From Ramlibacter sp. WS9 (GTDB lineage Bacteria; Pseudomonadota; Gammaproteobacteria; Burkholderiales; Burkholderiaceae_C), in the NCBI RefSeq assembly GCF_003797765.1, contig NZ_RKMB01000010.1:160765-224764 (forward strand): a stretch of 64,000 nucleotides of DNA. The letters run 5' to 3'. Below are positions 27,338-36,371 of the stretch, piece after piece. Both the position numbers and the translations under genes were made by a program. Within the stretch, counting starts at the first letter, position 1, and each line of letters opens with the position of its first letter. The notes beneath the pieces were generated by a model, which worked only from the letters and a program-made list of their open reading frames with translations, was not told the origin of the DNA and searched no databases.

Positions 27338-28203
27338 TCGAGATCCTGCTGCAAGGCGTGCTGCTCGGCGGCCTGTACACCTTGTTCGCGCTGGGCCAGT
27401 CGCTGATGTTCGGCGTCATGCGGCTGACGAACACGGCGCATGGAGACTTCATCATCCTGGCCGCGTTCGGCGCCATCGCAGGGCTCATGCTGGCCGGGAC
27501 GTCCACTGCCGCCACACTGGCGGTGGCAATCGCGCTGCTGCCAGTGGCCTTCTGCGTCGGCTGGTTGTTGCAGCGCTACCTGCTCAACGGCACGCTGGGG
27601 CGCGACCCGCTGCCATCCCTCGTGGTCACCTTCGGCCTGGCCATCGTGGTTCAGAACCTGCTGCTGGAGCTGTTCTCGGCCGACCCGCGCTCCATCGAAA
27701 GCGGCGGATTGAATACGCAAAGCCTGGCCTTGACCGCCGACCTCGCAATAGGCGTTCTGCCGCTCTTGATCCTGGTGCTGGCGGTGGCGGCTACAGCAGC
27801 CCTGCAGTGGCTGTTCTCGTCCACGGCCATTGGCCGCTCGTTTCGCGCCGTGTCGGACGACCGCGAGATCGCCGAGCTGATGGGCCTGAATGCCGGGAAG
27901 GTCTATGCCTTGGCCACCGGCATCGCTTTCGTGCTGGTGGCGCTGGCGGGCGTGCTGCAGGCGATGCGCACGACTGTTGCACCGTCCGACGGGCCGCTGT
28001 TGCTGCTGTTCGCGTTCGAGGCGGTGATCATCGGCGGCTTGGGCTCCTTCTGGGGCACACTGGCCGGCGCCATGCTGCTGGGCCTGGCGCAGCAGATCGG
28101 CTTCTGGCTGGACCCAGGATGGGGCATCTGGATCGGTCATATGGTGTTCCTCGCGGTGCTGGTGCTCCGCCCGCAGGGACTGTTTCCCAAGACCCGGAGC
28201 TAG
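27334..28203 (+). CDS. livH: ABC transporter permease, LivH type
   Basis: 289-residue inner-membrane permease starting MIEILLQGVLLGGLYTLFAL, with the family motif GQSLMFGVMRLTNTAHGDF and the coupling-loop segment FRAVSDDREIAELMGLN. The start at 27334 (overlap with livF) is preferred to a frame reaching back into livF. Confidence 0.93.
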   Translation: MIEILLQGVLLGGLYTLFALGQSLMFGVMRLTNTAHGDFIILAAFGAIAGLMLAGTSTAATLAVAIALLPVAFCVGWLLQRYLLNGTLGRDPLPSLVVTFGLAIVVQNLLLELFSADPRSIESGGLNTQSLALTADLAIGVLPLLILVLAVAATAALQWLFSSTAIGRSFRAVSDDREIAELMGLNAGKVYALATGIAFVLVALAGVLQAMRTTVAPSDGPLLLLFAFEAVIIGGLGSFWGTLAGAMLLGLAQQIGFWLDPGWGIWIGHMVFLAVLVLRPQGLFPKTRS

Positions 28204-28204
28204 C

Positions 28205-29266
28205 ATGACACTCCCTCCCGAAGCGGCCTACGGCCGCCTGCCCCCGGCTGTGCGCCTTTCCGCGCCGTTCGAAGTCGAGCGCGGCACCCGCGCGAACCAG
28301 TGGGCACTGGGTGTTTCATTGGCGCTGGTCGGCGTGGCTGCCAGCCTGCCATTCTGGGGCGAGTCCAGCTGGATGCGCGAGTTCGTGGAAATCGCCTGCT
28401 ACTTCATCTTCGCGATGATGTGGAACCTGCTGGCCGGGTATGGCGGCATGGTGAGCATCGGGCAACAGGCGTTCTTCGGCCTGGGCGGCTACGCGATGCT
28501 GGCACTGGGCAACTTCGCGGGCGTCAATCCGTTCGTGGCTGTGCCGCTGGGTGCGTTGGCGGCGGCACTGGTGGCACTGCCGGTTTCGTTCGTCGCGTTC
28601 CGTTTGCAGGGCGGCTATTTCGCCATCGGCACCTGGGTGATCTCCGAGGTATTTCGCCTGTCGGTCGCCAACATCCCGGCTGTGGGCGGCGGTTCGGGCA
28701 CGACGCTCACGGCATTGCGCGGCATCGAGAGGGCCACGCGCGAGAGCGTCACCTACTGGATGGCGCTGGCCTGCGTGGTGGCGGCGATTGCGGGCGTGTA
28801 CCTGTTCCTGCGCGGCAAACAGGGCCTGGCCCTGCTGGCCATCCGCGACAACGAGGTGGCGGCCGAGTCGCAGGGGATCGCGGTGCGGCGCATGAAGCTG
28901 GCGGTCTATGCGGTGGCGGCCTTCGGCGCGGGGCTGGCCGGCGCACTCTATTTCGTGGGCAACCTGCGCATCAGCCCGGATTCGGCCTTCAGCGTGAACT
29001 GGATGGCGTTCGCCATTTTCATGGTGGTGATCGGCGGCATCGGCCGTATCGAAGGGCCGATCGTCGGCGCCGTGATCTTCTGGGGTCTCAACAAGTTCTT
29101 CAGCGACTGGGGCACCTGGTACCTGCTGGGCCTGGGGTTGCTCGCAATCATCGTCACCCTCTTTTTCAAGCAGGGCCTCTGGGGCTTCGCACAGATGCGC
29201 TGGGGCTGGATGTTGTTTCCCACGCAGCGCCGGCTGGTGCACACTGTCTCGGAAGAGCGTGCATGA
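28205..29266 (+). CDS. livM: ABC transporter permease, LivM type
   Basis: 353 residues with multiple transmembrane helices and the LivM-type coupling region ALLAIRDNEVAAESQGI. The hydrophilic N-terminal 40 residues are longer than in many LivM proteins. Completes the importer 24641-29266; its stop overlaps the YciI-like gene by ATGA. Confidence 0.92.
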   Translation: MTLPPEAAYGRLPPAVRLSAPFEVERGTRANQWALGVSLALVGVAASLPFWGESSWMREFVEIACYFIFAMMWNLLAGYGGMVSIGQQAFFGLGGYAMLALGNFAGVNPFVAVPLGALAAALVALPVSFVAFRLQGGYFAIGTWVISEVFRLSVANIPAVGGGSGTTLTALRGIERATRESVTYWMALACVVAAIAGVYLFLRGKQGLALLAIRDNEVAAESQGIAVRRMKLAVYAVAAFGAGLAGALYFVGNLRISPDSAFSVNWMAFAIFMVVIGGIGRIEGPIVGAVIFWGLNKFFSDWGTWYLLGLGLLAIIVTLFFKQGLWGFAQMRWGWMLFPTQRRLVHTVSEERA

Positions 29267-29604
29267 GCAGCACCTATTTCATCGTGCTGGGCACCGACCA
29301 CCCCGATAGCCATGCTTTGCGCGAGCAGGTTCGCCCTTCCCATCGCGAGTGGTTGCGCGAGCATCACGGCCATGCCGTGTCGGTCATCCACGCGGGTCCC
29401 ACAGTAGATGCGCAAGGCCGAATGAATGGCACCGCACTCGTTGTGGAGGCGAGCGACGAATGCGACGTGAGGCGGTTTTTCGATGCCGACCCCTATAGCA
29501 GGGCAGGGCTGTTCGCTTCGGTGGAGATCCGTTCCTGGCTTTGGACCTTCGGCCGCCAGGAGTCTGAGCGGCAGAGCGCCCGTCCGGTGCCGCGAAGGGA
29601 CTGA
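29263..29604 (+). CDS. YciI-like (Dabb/ferredoxin-fold) protein
   Basis: 113 residues: MSSTYFIVLGTDHPDSHALR opens a YCII-type fold with the conserved Arg/His-rich segment and a VEASDECDVRRFFDADPYSR core. Homologues include muconolactone-isomerase-like and chlorobenzene-pathway proteins, so a role on a small lactone or dienelactone intermediate is possible but unproven. Last gene of the operon; its stop codon lies inside a strong hairpin. Confidence 0.8.
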   Translation: MSSTYFIVLGTDHPDSHALREQVRPSHREWLREHHGHAVSVIHAGPTVDAQGRMNGTALVVEASDECDVRRFFDADPYSRAGLFASVEIRSWLWTFGRQESERQSARPVPRRD

Positions 29605-29626
29605 CCCACCCGCAATGGGTGGGTCA
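29602..29626 (+). terminator. Strong hairpin at the end of the hydroquinone/ABC operon
   Basis: A perfect 10-bp stem, tgacccaccc / gggtgggtca, around loop gcaat. The left arm begins with the TGA stop of the YciI-like gene. No T-run follows, so it is either a Rho-independent terminator of weak type or an mRNA 3'-end stabiliser. Related hairpins recur at 34905 and 51322. Confidence 0.6.
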
Positions 29627-29679
29627 CTCCCTGCGAAGGCACACGCACTTGGCGTGGCCGCAGCATTGACAGTCGATTC

Positions 29680-32496
29680 ATGGGGAAGCCCCCGTTGACG
29701 ATTGCGCAAAAGCGCCATCTGATGCTGCCAAGCGGCCCCTCTCTCGCGTGGCCCGTCGACAAGCCCCTTAGTATGAACGCCATCATGTCTGTCACTGACT
29801 CCCCATCCGGCAGCGCAGCGCTCCTCGGAACGAGGAAAGGCGCCGTGGCTCGCACCGGCCTGCTGTCGCTTCTGTCTGACGCGCGCCGGCGCGCCTGCAT
29901 CCTCATCCAGGGCCCGGCCGGCAGCGGCAAGACGACTCTGGCCTCGCAATGGCGCGCCGTCGTCGTGTCGTACGGCTACGACTTCGCAGCGATGACCGTC
30001 GGGCCTGGGGACGACCGGGAGCGCATGGCCGACAGCCTGTTTGCCTGCCTTGATCATGTGGATCGTTCACTGGCGCGCGAGGCGGCATTTGTCTACAACC
30101 GCAACGGTGGAGCGCCCACATGGGAGCCAGCGGCCATTGCACTCATCCGTGCGCTGACCAAACACCCGCGCGACCTCGTCCTGATGATCGACGACTACCA
30201 CCTGATCACGGACGAGGATGCACATCGGTTCGTGCAGATGCTGCTCGACTTCGCGCCGCCGAACTTCCATCTGCTTCTGGCATCGCGAAGCGCACCATCA
30301 CTTTCGCTCGCGCGCCTGCGCGACAAGAGCGAGATTCTCGAGCTGGGGTTCAGCGACCTCCGATTCAGCTTGTCCGAGACCGAAGAACTTCTGTATGGGC
30401 AAAACGCCAGTCTTCCGCCACGCGACGTGAGAAGCCTGCACGAACTGACTGACGGATGGGTGGCGGGTCTGCGCCTGGTCGCGATGACGATGCGAAACCA
30501 ATCGGACCGTGCCTGGGTGGGTCCACTGGGGCGGCTTCAGAACCCCAGCGACTTCAACGCCTATTTTCATCAGAACGTGCTGGCCACCTTGCCTGACTGC
30601 GACGTGGACGCGCTCTGCCGGTTGGCAGTTGCGTCGCGCTTTGACGAGGGGGTGTGCACGGCCTTGTTCGGGGACGACGCGGGCCAGGCGTTGTTCGAGC
30701 GGCTACGGCGCGACAACTTGTTCCTCATTCCCGTCGAAGGGGTGAAGGGGTGTTCCTGGTACCGTTTCCATCCGTTGTTCCGCGACGAGCTGAATTCGCT
30801 TTTCGACAGCTTGCCTGACGCCGAACGGCGCAGTACCCACTCGCGATTGGCGGAGTCGTTCGGCCGGCGCACGCAACTGCGCGAAGCGGTCCATCACAGC
30901 GTGGCGGCCGGCGAGGTCGAGAAGGCGGCGGACTGGGTTGATCGGTACGCCAAGTCCATGTTTCTGCACGGCGACTTGCGCCGTCTTGTCCGCGCAGTGG
31001 CGGAATTGCCTTCCCCGGCGCTTCACTCGCGCCCGTCGCTGCGGTTGTGGGTCGCGTGGGCCCAGCTGTGCTACCGGAAGTTGGATGAATGCGGGCAAAG
31101 CATCGAGGATCTCAGGGCCAGCTTGCCGGCCGACGACGAAAACGCCCAGCATCACCTGACCTTGCTCGAGGCCTCTCTTGCGCTGCAACAAGACGACACG
31201 GAAGCCGCCAGACGGCTCTTGCCGGCGCTCGACGCGATGACGACGGCCCAGGACGCGATTCTTTCGGGCGGCCGTCGCAATATCCTCGGGTGGTACCACG
31301 GCCAGCTCAACCACGGTTCGGTCGCGAGGCTGCATTTGGCGGGCAGGCATTTCTTCCTCGAGGGCGGGGAACCCCTTCTCGATTCGGCATTCGGATTCCT
31401 GGTGGGAGAGTGCCTTCGGGGCCACTCCTATGTCAAGGAAGGCAACATGCGCGAAGGGGAGCGGGCGCTGCGCGAGGTTCTGGGCAAGTCGGAGAAAATG
31501 TTCGGGCCGTTCTGCGAAGGGGCGGCCAATGCCGCGGGCTTCCTCGGCACGGTGCTCTACGAGATAGACGAATTGCCTGCGCTTCGGGTACTGCTGGAGC
31601 CGCGGATGGACCTCATCGAGCGCGCGGGTCTGCCCGATGCCGTGATCATGGCGTCCCTCATGCTTACCCGGATGTACCAGGCCGAGGGCAGCTTCCAGGA
31701 AGCGCTCGCGGGCGCGGACAGGCTGGAGGAGATTGCGCGGCGCCGGGGGCTCGACCGCATGCTCGCTCTTGCCTTGAACGAACGCGTGGCGATTCAGCTG
31801 AAGATGGGCGACGTGGCGTCCGCGCAAGGCACGGTCGCGCAGATCAGCGCCGTCGCATCTCGCCAGGGCGGGCGAACATCCAACTCGGCGCTTGCCGTGT
31901 GGTGGCATGAGCGGTTTGCCCGTGCCGAGCTGCTCGCGGCATTGCGGCGCGAACAGGAGGCGATCGAGGCGCTGCACGAGCTGATGTCGTCAAGTCTTTT
32001 CGAAGACAAGCTGCAGGCGCGCGCTCAGGTTTTCGCCCGGGCGGCCATACTTCAGCGGCGCTTGCGGCGCGAGCCCGAAGCGCTCAGGCATAGCGCGCAA
32101 GCCTGGACGATCGCCCAGCGAATGGGTCTGATGCGCAGCATGCTCGATCTCGGTCCGGAGGTGCTTTCGTTGGGACAAGACGCGTCGCGCGGGCAACTGC
32201 TCGACGACGCGGCACAGTTCCATCTTGAGCGGGTGGCTCAGCGAGCACACCTCAATCAGTCACGTGTGGCGCCGCCGCCCATGCCCACGCATGGCCGCCT
32301 CAGTTCGAGGGAGGTCGCCATCATCAAGGCACTGTCCGCCGCGCTGCCCAACAAGCGGATCGCGCAGGCCCTCGAGATTTCGCCTGAAACAGTGAAGTGG
32401 CACTTGAAGAACGTCTACTCGAAACTTGGTGTGTATGCCCGCGATGGCGCCGTGAAGCGCGCACGCGAACTGGGTTACCTGGAGCCCGGCCGCTGA
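29680..32496 (+). CDS. Large MalT/LAL-type LuxR regulator (STAND ATPase)
   Basis: 938 residues from the longest start; ATGs at 29722, 29773 and 29785 are equally possible and none has a clear ribosome site. Walker A GPAGSGKTT (residues 78-86), Walker B LVLMIDDYHLI (about 170-180), a long TPR-like helical middle region with LEASLALQQDDTEAARRLL, and a C-terminal LuxR helix-turn-helix (LSSREVAIIKALSAALPNKR, TVKWHLKNVYSKLGV). MalT-type regulators are ATP-dependent activators with an inducer-sensing superhelix. It follows the hydroquinone operon in the same direction and may activate it or the neighbouring thiolase operon. Confidence 0.88.
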   Translation: MGKPPLTIAQKRHLMLPSGPSLAWPVDKPLSMNAIMSVTDSPSGSAALLGTRKGAVARTGLLSLLSDARRRACILIQGPAGSGKTTLASQWRAVVVSYGYDFAAMTVGPGDDRERMADSLFACLDHVDRSLAREAAFVYNRNGGAPTWEPAAIALIRALTKHPRDLVLMIDDYHLITDEDAHRFVQMLLDFAPPNFHLLLASRSAPSLSLARLRDKSEILELGFSDLRFSLSETEELLYGQNASLPPRDVRSLHELTDGWVAGLRLVAMTMRNQSDRAWVGPLGRLQNPSDFNAYFHQNVLATLPDCDVDALCRLAVASRFDEGVCTALFGDDAGQALFERLRRDNLFLIPVEGVKGCSWYRFHPLFRDELNSLFDSLPDAERRSTHSRLAESFGRRTQLREAVHHSVAAGEVEKAADWVDRYAKSMFLHGDLRRLVRAVAELPSPALHSRPSLRLWVAWAQLCYRKLDECGQSIEDLRASLPADDENAQHHLTLLEASLALQQDDTEAARRLLPALDAMTTAQDAILSGGRRNILGWYHGQLNHGSVARLHLAGRHFFLEGGEPLLDSAFGFLVGECLRGHSYVKEGNMREGERALREVLGKSEKMFGPFCEGAANAAGFLGTVLYEIDELPALRVLLEPRMDLIERAGLPDAVIMASLMLTRMYQAEGSFQEALAGADRLEEIARRRGLDRMLALALNERVAIQLKMGDVASAQGTVAQISAVASRQGGRTSNSALAVWWHERFARAELLAALRREQEAIEALHELMSSSLFEDKLQARAQVFARAAILQRRLRREPEALRHSAQAWTIAQRMGLMRSMLDLGPEVLSLGQDASRGQLLDDAAQFHLERVAQRAHLNQSRVAPPPMPTHGRLSSREVAIIKALSAALPNKRIAQALEISPETVKWHLKNVYSKLGVYARDGAVKRARELGYLEPGR

Positions 32497-32537
32497 GGCG
32501 CCGTTCGCAGGCGCCCGTTCGCGTCCGGGCGGTCCGT

Positions 32538-33557
32538 TCAGATGTCGATGGCGATCTTCCCGAAATGCTTGCCCGTTTCCTGATGGCGAAAAGCATCCGC
32601 CAGCTCAGGCAACGCGAAGTGGGAATCGATGATGGGACGGATATTGTTGGCCTCCACCGCGCGAACCATGTCTGCCTGCGATTTGTGGGAGCCCACCATG
32701 ATGCAATTGATGCGCAATTGCCGGCCCATCATCACGGTCGTGGGCAAGGGCCCCTCATGGCCGGTCAGCAGGCCGACGAGGGCGACGCTCGCGCCGACAC
32801 GGCATGCCGAGAATGACTGCGGCAGTGTTGCGGGGCCGCCAACGTCCACCACGTGATCGACGCCGCGCCCGCCGGTCAATTTGCGGGCAAGGGCTCCCCA
32901 TTTCGGCTCGGTCCGGTAGTTGATCACATGCTGTGCGCCCAGCGCCTTCAGCCGTTCCAGCTTTTCGTCGGAGGACGAGGTTGCGATCACGTTCGCTCCC
33001 ATGGCCTTGGCGAACTGCAGCGCGAACAACGAAACGCCGCCGGTGCCTTGCAGCAGAACGGTGTCGCCGGCCTTGACCCGGGCTTCCACCACCAGTGCCC
33101 GCCACGCCGTCAGGCCTGCGCAGACCAATGACGCCGATTCGGCGTAGGTCAAGCCCTTCGGTGCCTGGGTGAAGGCGCTCGCGGGAGCGGTCACGAATTC
33201 GCGGGCGAATCCGTTCGCGCCGTCGCCGGGGACCGACGCCAACAGTTGGGCGCCGAATCGGTTCAGCGGCTCGCCGTCCAGCCAATCGGGAAAGAAGGTT
33301 GAAATGACCTTGTCTCCGACCTGGTAGTCGGCCACGCCTTCGCCGACCGCTGTGACTTCACCGGCGCCGTCGGAAAGAGGGACCAGGCCGTCGGCGGCAG
33401 GTGCCACTCCGGCGACGACCAGGTAGTCGTGGTAGTTGATCGAGCTCGCGCGGATGCGCACGCTGATCTCGCCCGGCCCAGGTGCGGCGGGCTCGCCCAT
33501 CTCGGTGAGCTCAAGCTTGTCGAGCCCGCCGGGTTTGCGAAGAATGACTGCCTTCAT
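32538..33557 (-). CDS. Zinc-type/quinone-oxidoreductase-like alcohol dehydrogenase (MDR family)
   Basis: 339-residue medium-chain dehydrogenase/reductase. GroES-like N-terminal half (MKAVILRKPGGLDKLELTEM; SINYHDYLVV; PLSDGAGEVTAVGEGV) and Rossmann half with VLLQGTGGVSLFALQFAKAMGA. The NYHDYL and missing structural-zinc cysteines suggest a zinc-free NADPH quinone/enoyl reductase-like enzyme. Second gene after a thiolase (36-base gap); may act on an acyl-CoA-derived or enone intermediate. Confidence 0.85.
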   Translation of the reverse strand: MKAVILRKPGGLDKLELTEMGEPAAPGPGEISVRIRASSINYHDYLVVAGVAPAADGLVPLSDGAGEVTAVGEGVADYQVGDKVISTFFPDWLDGEPLNRFGAQLLASVPGDGANGFAREFVTAPASAFTQAPKGLTYAESASLVCAGLTAWRALVVEARVKAGDTVLLQGTGGVSLFALQFAKAMGANVIATSSSDEKLERLKALGAQHVINYRTEPKWGALARKLTGGRGVDHVVDVGGPATLPQSFSACRVGASVALVGLLTGHEGPLPTTVMMGRQLRINCIMVGSHKSQADMVRAVEANNIRPIIDSHFALPELADAFRHQETGKHFGKIAIDI

Positions 33558-33593
33558 CGATGTTTCTCCAGAACTTGGGAGGTGGGTTCCATC

Positions 33594-34778
33594 TCACGCC
33601 ACCTCGAAGAGCCCGGCCGCTCCCATCCCGCCCCCGACGCACATGGCGACCACAACGTATTTCACGCCACGCCGCTTGCCTTCGATCAAGGCATGGCCCA
33701 CAAGGCGCGAGCCCGTCATGCCATACGGGTGCCCGATGGAGATGCCGCCACCATCGACGTTGTAGATTGCGGGGTCGATTCCGAGGTTGTCGCGGCAATA
33801 CAGCACCTGACAGGCGAACGCTTCGTTCAGCTCCCACAGGCCGATGTCGCTGACCTTCAGCCCATGGCGCTTGAGCAGTCGGGGGATGGCATAGATGGGT
33901 CCGATCCCCATTTCTTCGGGGGCGCATCCGGCGACGGCCATGCCTCGATAGATGCCGAACGGCGCAAGCCCACGACGGCTTGCGACGGCCGAGTCCATCA
34001 GCACGCACGCCGAGGCGGCGTCCGACAGCTGGCTCGAATTGCCGGCGGTCACGCAGCCGCCTTCGATCACGGGCTTCAAGGAAGAAAGGCCTTCCAGCGT
34101 GGTGTCGGGGCGATTGCCTTCGTCGCGGTCGAGAACGACCTTCCGGTGTTGCACTTCGCCCGTGGCCTTGTCGGTCACCGTCATCGTGGTTTCGAAGGGG
34201 ACGATCTCATCGGCAAAGCGGCCCTCCCGTTGAGCAAGACCCGTGCGGCGCTGCGACTCTAGCGAGTAAAGGTCCTGCGCTTCGCGGCTGATGCCGTACT
34301 TCGCGGCGACGAACTCGGCCGTCTTCAGCATGGGCATGTAGGCATGCTGGGCCCGCGAGACGACCTGTGGGTCCAGTTCCGCAAAAGCCCAGTCGAAGTA
34401 GGGCTTCTGCACCGCGCTGATGTTCTCCTGGCCTCCAGCGAGAACGACGTCCATGCCATCGACCATGATCTGCTTGGCCGCCGTGGCGATGGCCATCAGA
34501 CCCGACGCGCACTGGCGGTCCATCGTTTGTGCGGCCACGGTCACGGGCAGGCCGCCCGCCAGCACGGCGTTGCGCGCAATGTTCATGCCCGCGGTGCCGG
34601 CAGCCAGGACGGTGCCGAACACGGCGTCTTCGATCTCCGCCCCGTCGATGCCCGCCCGTTGGACTGCGGCTGCCACGACATGCCCAAGCAGCGATGGCGA
34701 CTTGGTGTTGTTCGTTGCGCCCTTGTAGGCGCGGCCGATGCCGGTGCGTGCCGTGGAAACGATGACAGCCTCTCTCAT
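33594..34778 (-). CDS. Acetyl-CoA C-acyltransferase (thiolase), intact
   Basis: 394 residues, normal thiolase length. Nucleophile C90 in RQCASG, then NEAF, the [14 protein letters not shown] histidine box and the [11 protein letters not shown] second cysteine box are all present. Degradative (beta-ketoadipyl-CoA or acyl-CoA) or biosynthetic direction cannot be told from sequence; a beta-ketoadipyl-CoA thiolase role would fit the 3-oxoadipate produced by hapF. The start overlaps the stop of a 23-codon mini-ORF. Confidence 0.92.
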   Translation of the reverse strand: MREAVIVSTARTGIGRAYKGATNNTKSPSLLGHVVAAAVQRAGIDGAEIEDAVFGTVLAAGTAGMNIARNAVLAGGLPVTVAAQTMDRQCASGLMAIATAAKQIMVDGMDVVLAGGQENISAVQKPYFDWAFAELDPQVVSRAQHAYMPMLKTAEFVAAKYGISREAQDLYSLESQRRTGLAQREGRFADEIVPFETTMTVTDKATGEVQHRKVVLDRDEGNRPDTTLEGLSSLKPVIEGGCVTAGNSSQLSDAASACVLMDSAVASRRGLAPFGIYRGMAVAGCAPEEMGIGPIYAIPRLLKRHGLKVSDIGLWELNEAFACQVLYCRDNLGIDPAIYNVDGGGISIGHPYGMTGSRLVGHALIEGKRRGVKYVVVAMCVGGGMGAAGLFEVA

Positions 34779-34846
34779 GATGCGCGGCCTCCATCGATGT
34801 CCGCGTTGGCTGCGGCGGTGAAGGCGAATGCCGTTCTACTGATCAT
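34775..34846 (-). pseudogene. 23-codon mini-ORF coupled to the thiolase, possible SDR-gene remnant
   Basis: Reads MISRTAFAF then [14 protein letters not shown] and ends by ATGA overlap with the thiolase start. It has a good ribosome site (CAGGAGACATTC) just before its ATG. The ending DIDGGRAS resembles the C-terminus of short-chain dehydrogenases (the VDGG motif), which would make this a core-deleted SDR gene like other remnants in the window; the match is short. It could equally be a leader peptide. Confidence 0.4.
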
Positions 34847-34904
34847 GAATGTCTCCTGGTGTTGTGACGTGGGCTGACTGTTTCGCGATTCGCCTGATCT
34901 GCCA

Positions 34905-34953
34905 CCACCCGCGACGGGTGGGTGGGCACGCGCCGCGGCCGGCGGCCCACCCA
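34905..34953 (+). promoter_or_regulatory. Two mutually exclusive hairpins in the leader of the second YCF48 operon
   Basis: ccaccc/gggtgg (34905-34921, loop gcgac) overlaps the left arm of a larger 9-bp stem tgggtgggc/gcccaccca (34919-34953, 17-base loop). They cannot both form. This could be transcription attenuation, a transcript boundary facing the minus-strand thiolase operon, or a repeat-family artefact. Confidence 0.4.
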
Positions 34954-35126
34954 CATTGGGGGGGGCAACGCAAGGGGGAATGCGAAATAGTCACACATCC
35001 AAAAGCGTGGTGCGCGAAGTTCGGCGCCAACAATTACAGGAGACAACGAATGGACTCGCGCGGCGTGCAACCGAGGCGGTCAGCGATCTGCCGAGGCATG
35101 GGTAGAGGGAGTCGCGTCGTTCAGAC
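34945..35126 (+). repeat. 182-bp direct repeat, copy A (leader and 5' end of YCF48 gene)
   Basis: About 90% identical by eye to 38556-38739. It includes a G-run segment, a conserved gcaacgcaagggggaat block, the ribosome site AGGAGACAAC and the first 26 codons of the YCF48-like gene at 35050. Its presence before two genes of one module points to duplication of an operon front end. Confidence 0.85.
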
Positions 35127-36153
35127 GCATCGCTGGACACTTTTTCTGGCCGCGGCCCTGGCTGCGGGCGCGCCGTCATTCGCGGCCACGCCGGTTGCCG
35201 ATGCGCTACAGCGCCCGGCGCTGGCCGTGAGCGCACCGCAGCGTGCGGTGCTGCTGGCCGGCGCCCAGGCTGGCGCGCGCGTCATCGCCGTCGGCGAGCG
35301 CGGCATCGTCGCACTCAGCGACGACAGCGGCAAGACCTGGCGCCAGGCGCCTTGCCCGGTCAGCGTGACACTGACCATGGTCCGGTTTGCCGACGACCGC
35401 AATGGCGTGGCCGTGGGCCACGGCGGCACCGTGCTGACCACCGCCGATGGGGGGGCGAGTTGGTCCGTCCGACTGGACGGCCGACGTGCCGCGCAACTGG
35501 CGAAAGAGGCCGCCACCACGCCGGCGGCGCAGCGCGACGCCGAGCGCCTGGTTGCCGACGGGCCCGACAAACCGTTCCTCGATGTGCTCGTGTGGGACGC
35601 GAAGCGCTTTCTCGTGGTGGGCGCCTACGGCCTCGTCTTCCATACCGCCGACGGCGGCGCAACCTGGACGCCGTGGATGGCGCGGCTGCCCAACCCGAAG
35701 TCGCGGCACTGGTATGTGGCCAGGCGCAGCGGCAACGCTCTATGGCTGGCGGGCGAGCAGGGCCTGGTGACACGCTCGACCGACGGCGGCGAAACCTTCC
35801 AGCCCGTCGCGTCACCGTATCAGGGCAGCTGGTTCGCCGGCGCGTTGCAGCCTGACGGCGGCGTGCTGCTGGCGGGCCTGCGCGGCAATGTCTGGCGTAC
35901 GGCCGACGCCGTGAACTGGACCCAGATCCCCTCACCAGTCCCAGCCTCCATTACCGCCGTGGCAACCGCCGAGGACGGCCGTCTGCTGCTGGCCAGCCAG
36001 GCCGGCCTGGTGCTGGTGCTGCAGGGCGACCGGCTGGTTCCGCTCGGCAGCGTGTCCGTGCCCAATCCGGCCGGCCTTCTGCAACTGCAAGGTGGCGCTT
36101 TGCTTTCGGTGGGAATCAACGGCGTGCTGCCGGCGCTGGAGGTTCGGCCATGA
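35050..36153 (+). CDS. YCF48-like beta-propeller protein, copy 2
   Basis: 367 residues from the ATG preceded by ACAGGAGACAACGA. An alternative ATG at 35098 (MGRGSRVVQTHRW) would give a more typical signal peptide, with hydrophobic core TLFLAAALAAGAPSFA. Blades carry LSDDSGKTW, TADGGASW, TADGGATW and RSTDGGETF. Paralogue of 9222-10316, sharing APQRAVLLAGAQAGARVIAV-type blocks. In copy 1 the RND gene follows directly; here it is followed by a 62-codon ORF with only the RND start, the full RND gene lying 2.7 kb further on. Confidence 0.87.
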   Translation: MDSRGVQPRRSAICRGMGRGSRVVQTHRWTLFLAAALAAGAPSFAATPVADALQRPALAVSAPQRAVLLAGAQAGARVIAVGERGIVALSDDSGKTWRQAPCPVSVTLTMVRFADDRNGVAVGHGGTVLTTADGGASWSVRLDGRRAAQLAKEAATTPAAQRDAERLVADGPDKPFLDVLVWDAKRFLVVGAYGLVFHTADGGATWTPWMARLPNPKSRHWYVARRSGNALWLAGEQGLVTRSTDGGETFQPVASPYQGSWFAGALQPDGGVLLAGLRGNVWRTADAVNWTQIPSPVPASITAVATAEDGRLLLASQAGLVLVLQGDRLVPLGSVSVPNPAGLLQLQGGALLSVGINGVLPALEVRP

Positions 36154-36338
36154 CGCCTCAGGGTTTCAATCCGCGTTCCGGCTCGCCTGCCGAACCGCGC
36201 CGTGATGCCGTGAAGAAACTGCCCCGCGACTGGCGCGATCTGGGTGACGCCGCTTGTTGCGCGGCGCTCTTCGTCGCAGCGATCACTGGGCTGCTCGCGC
36301 TCTACTGGGTCCTCTGGTACATGCCGCCACTGCGCTAA
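36150..36338 (+). CDS. 62-residue membrane peptide whose N-terminus copies the RND protein
   Basis: Starts by ATGA overlap with the YCF48 gene. Its first 12 residues MTPQGFNPRSGS align with the start of the RND protein at 38809 (MTSQVFDPRSGS), at DNA level too, then it diverges to a charged stretch and one transmembrane helix (AALFVAAITGLLALYWVLWY). It looks like a truncated or chimeric RND gene; the source of the C-terminal helix is not recognised. It may still be translated. Confidence 0.55.
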   Translation: MTPQGFNPRSGSPAEPRRDAVKKLPRDWRDLGDAACCAALFVAAITGLLALYWVLWYMPPLR

Positions 36339-36371
36339 ACCCGTGTGGAGCAAAAACGGAGTATTGGTTTT

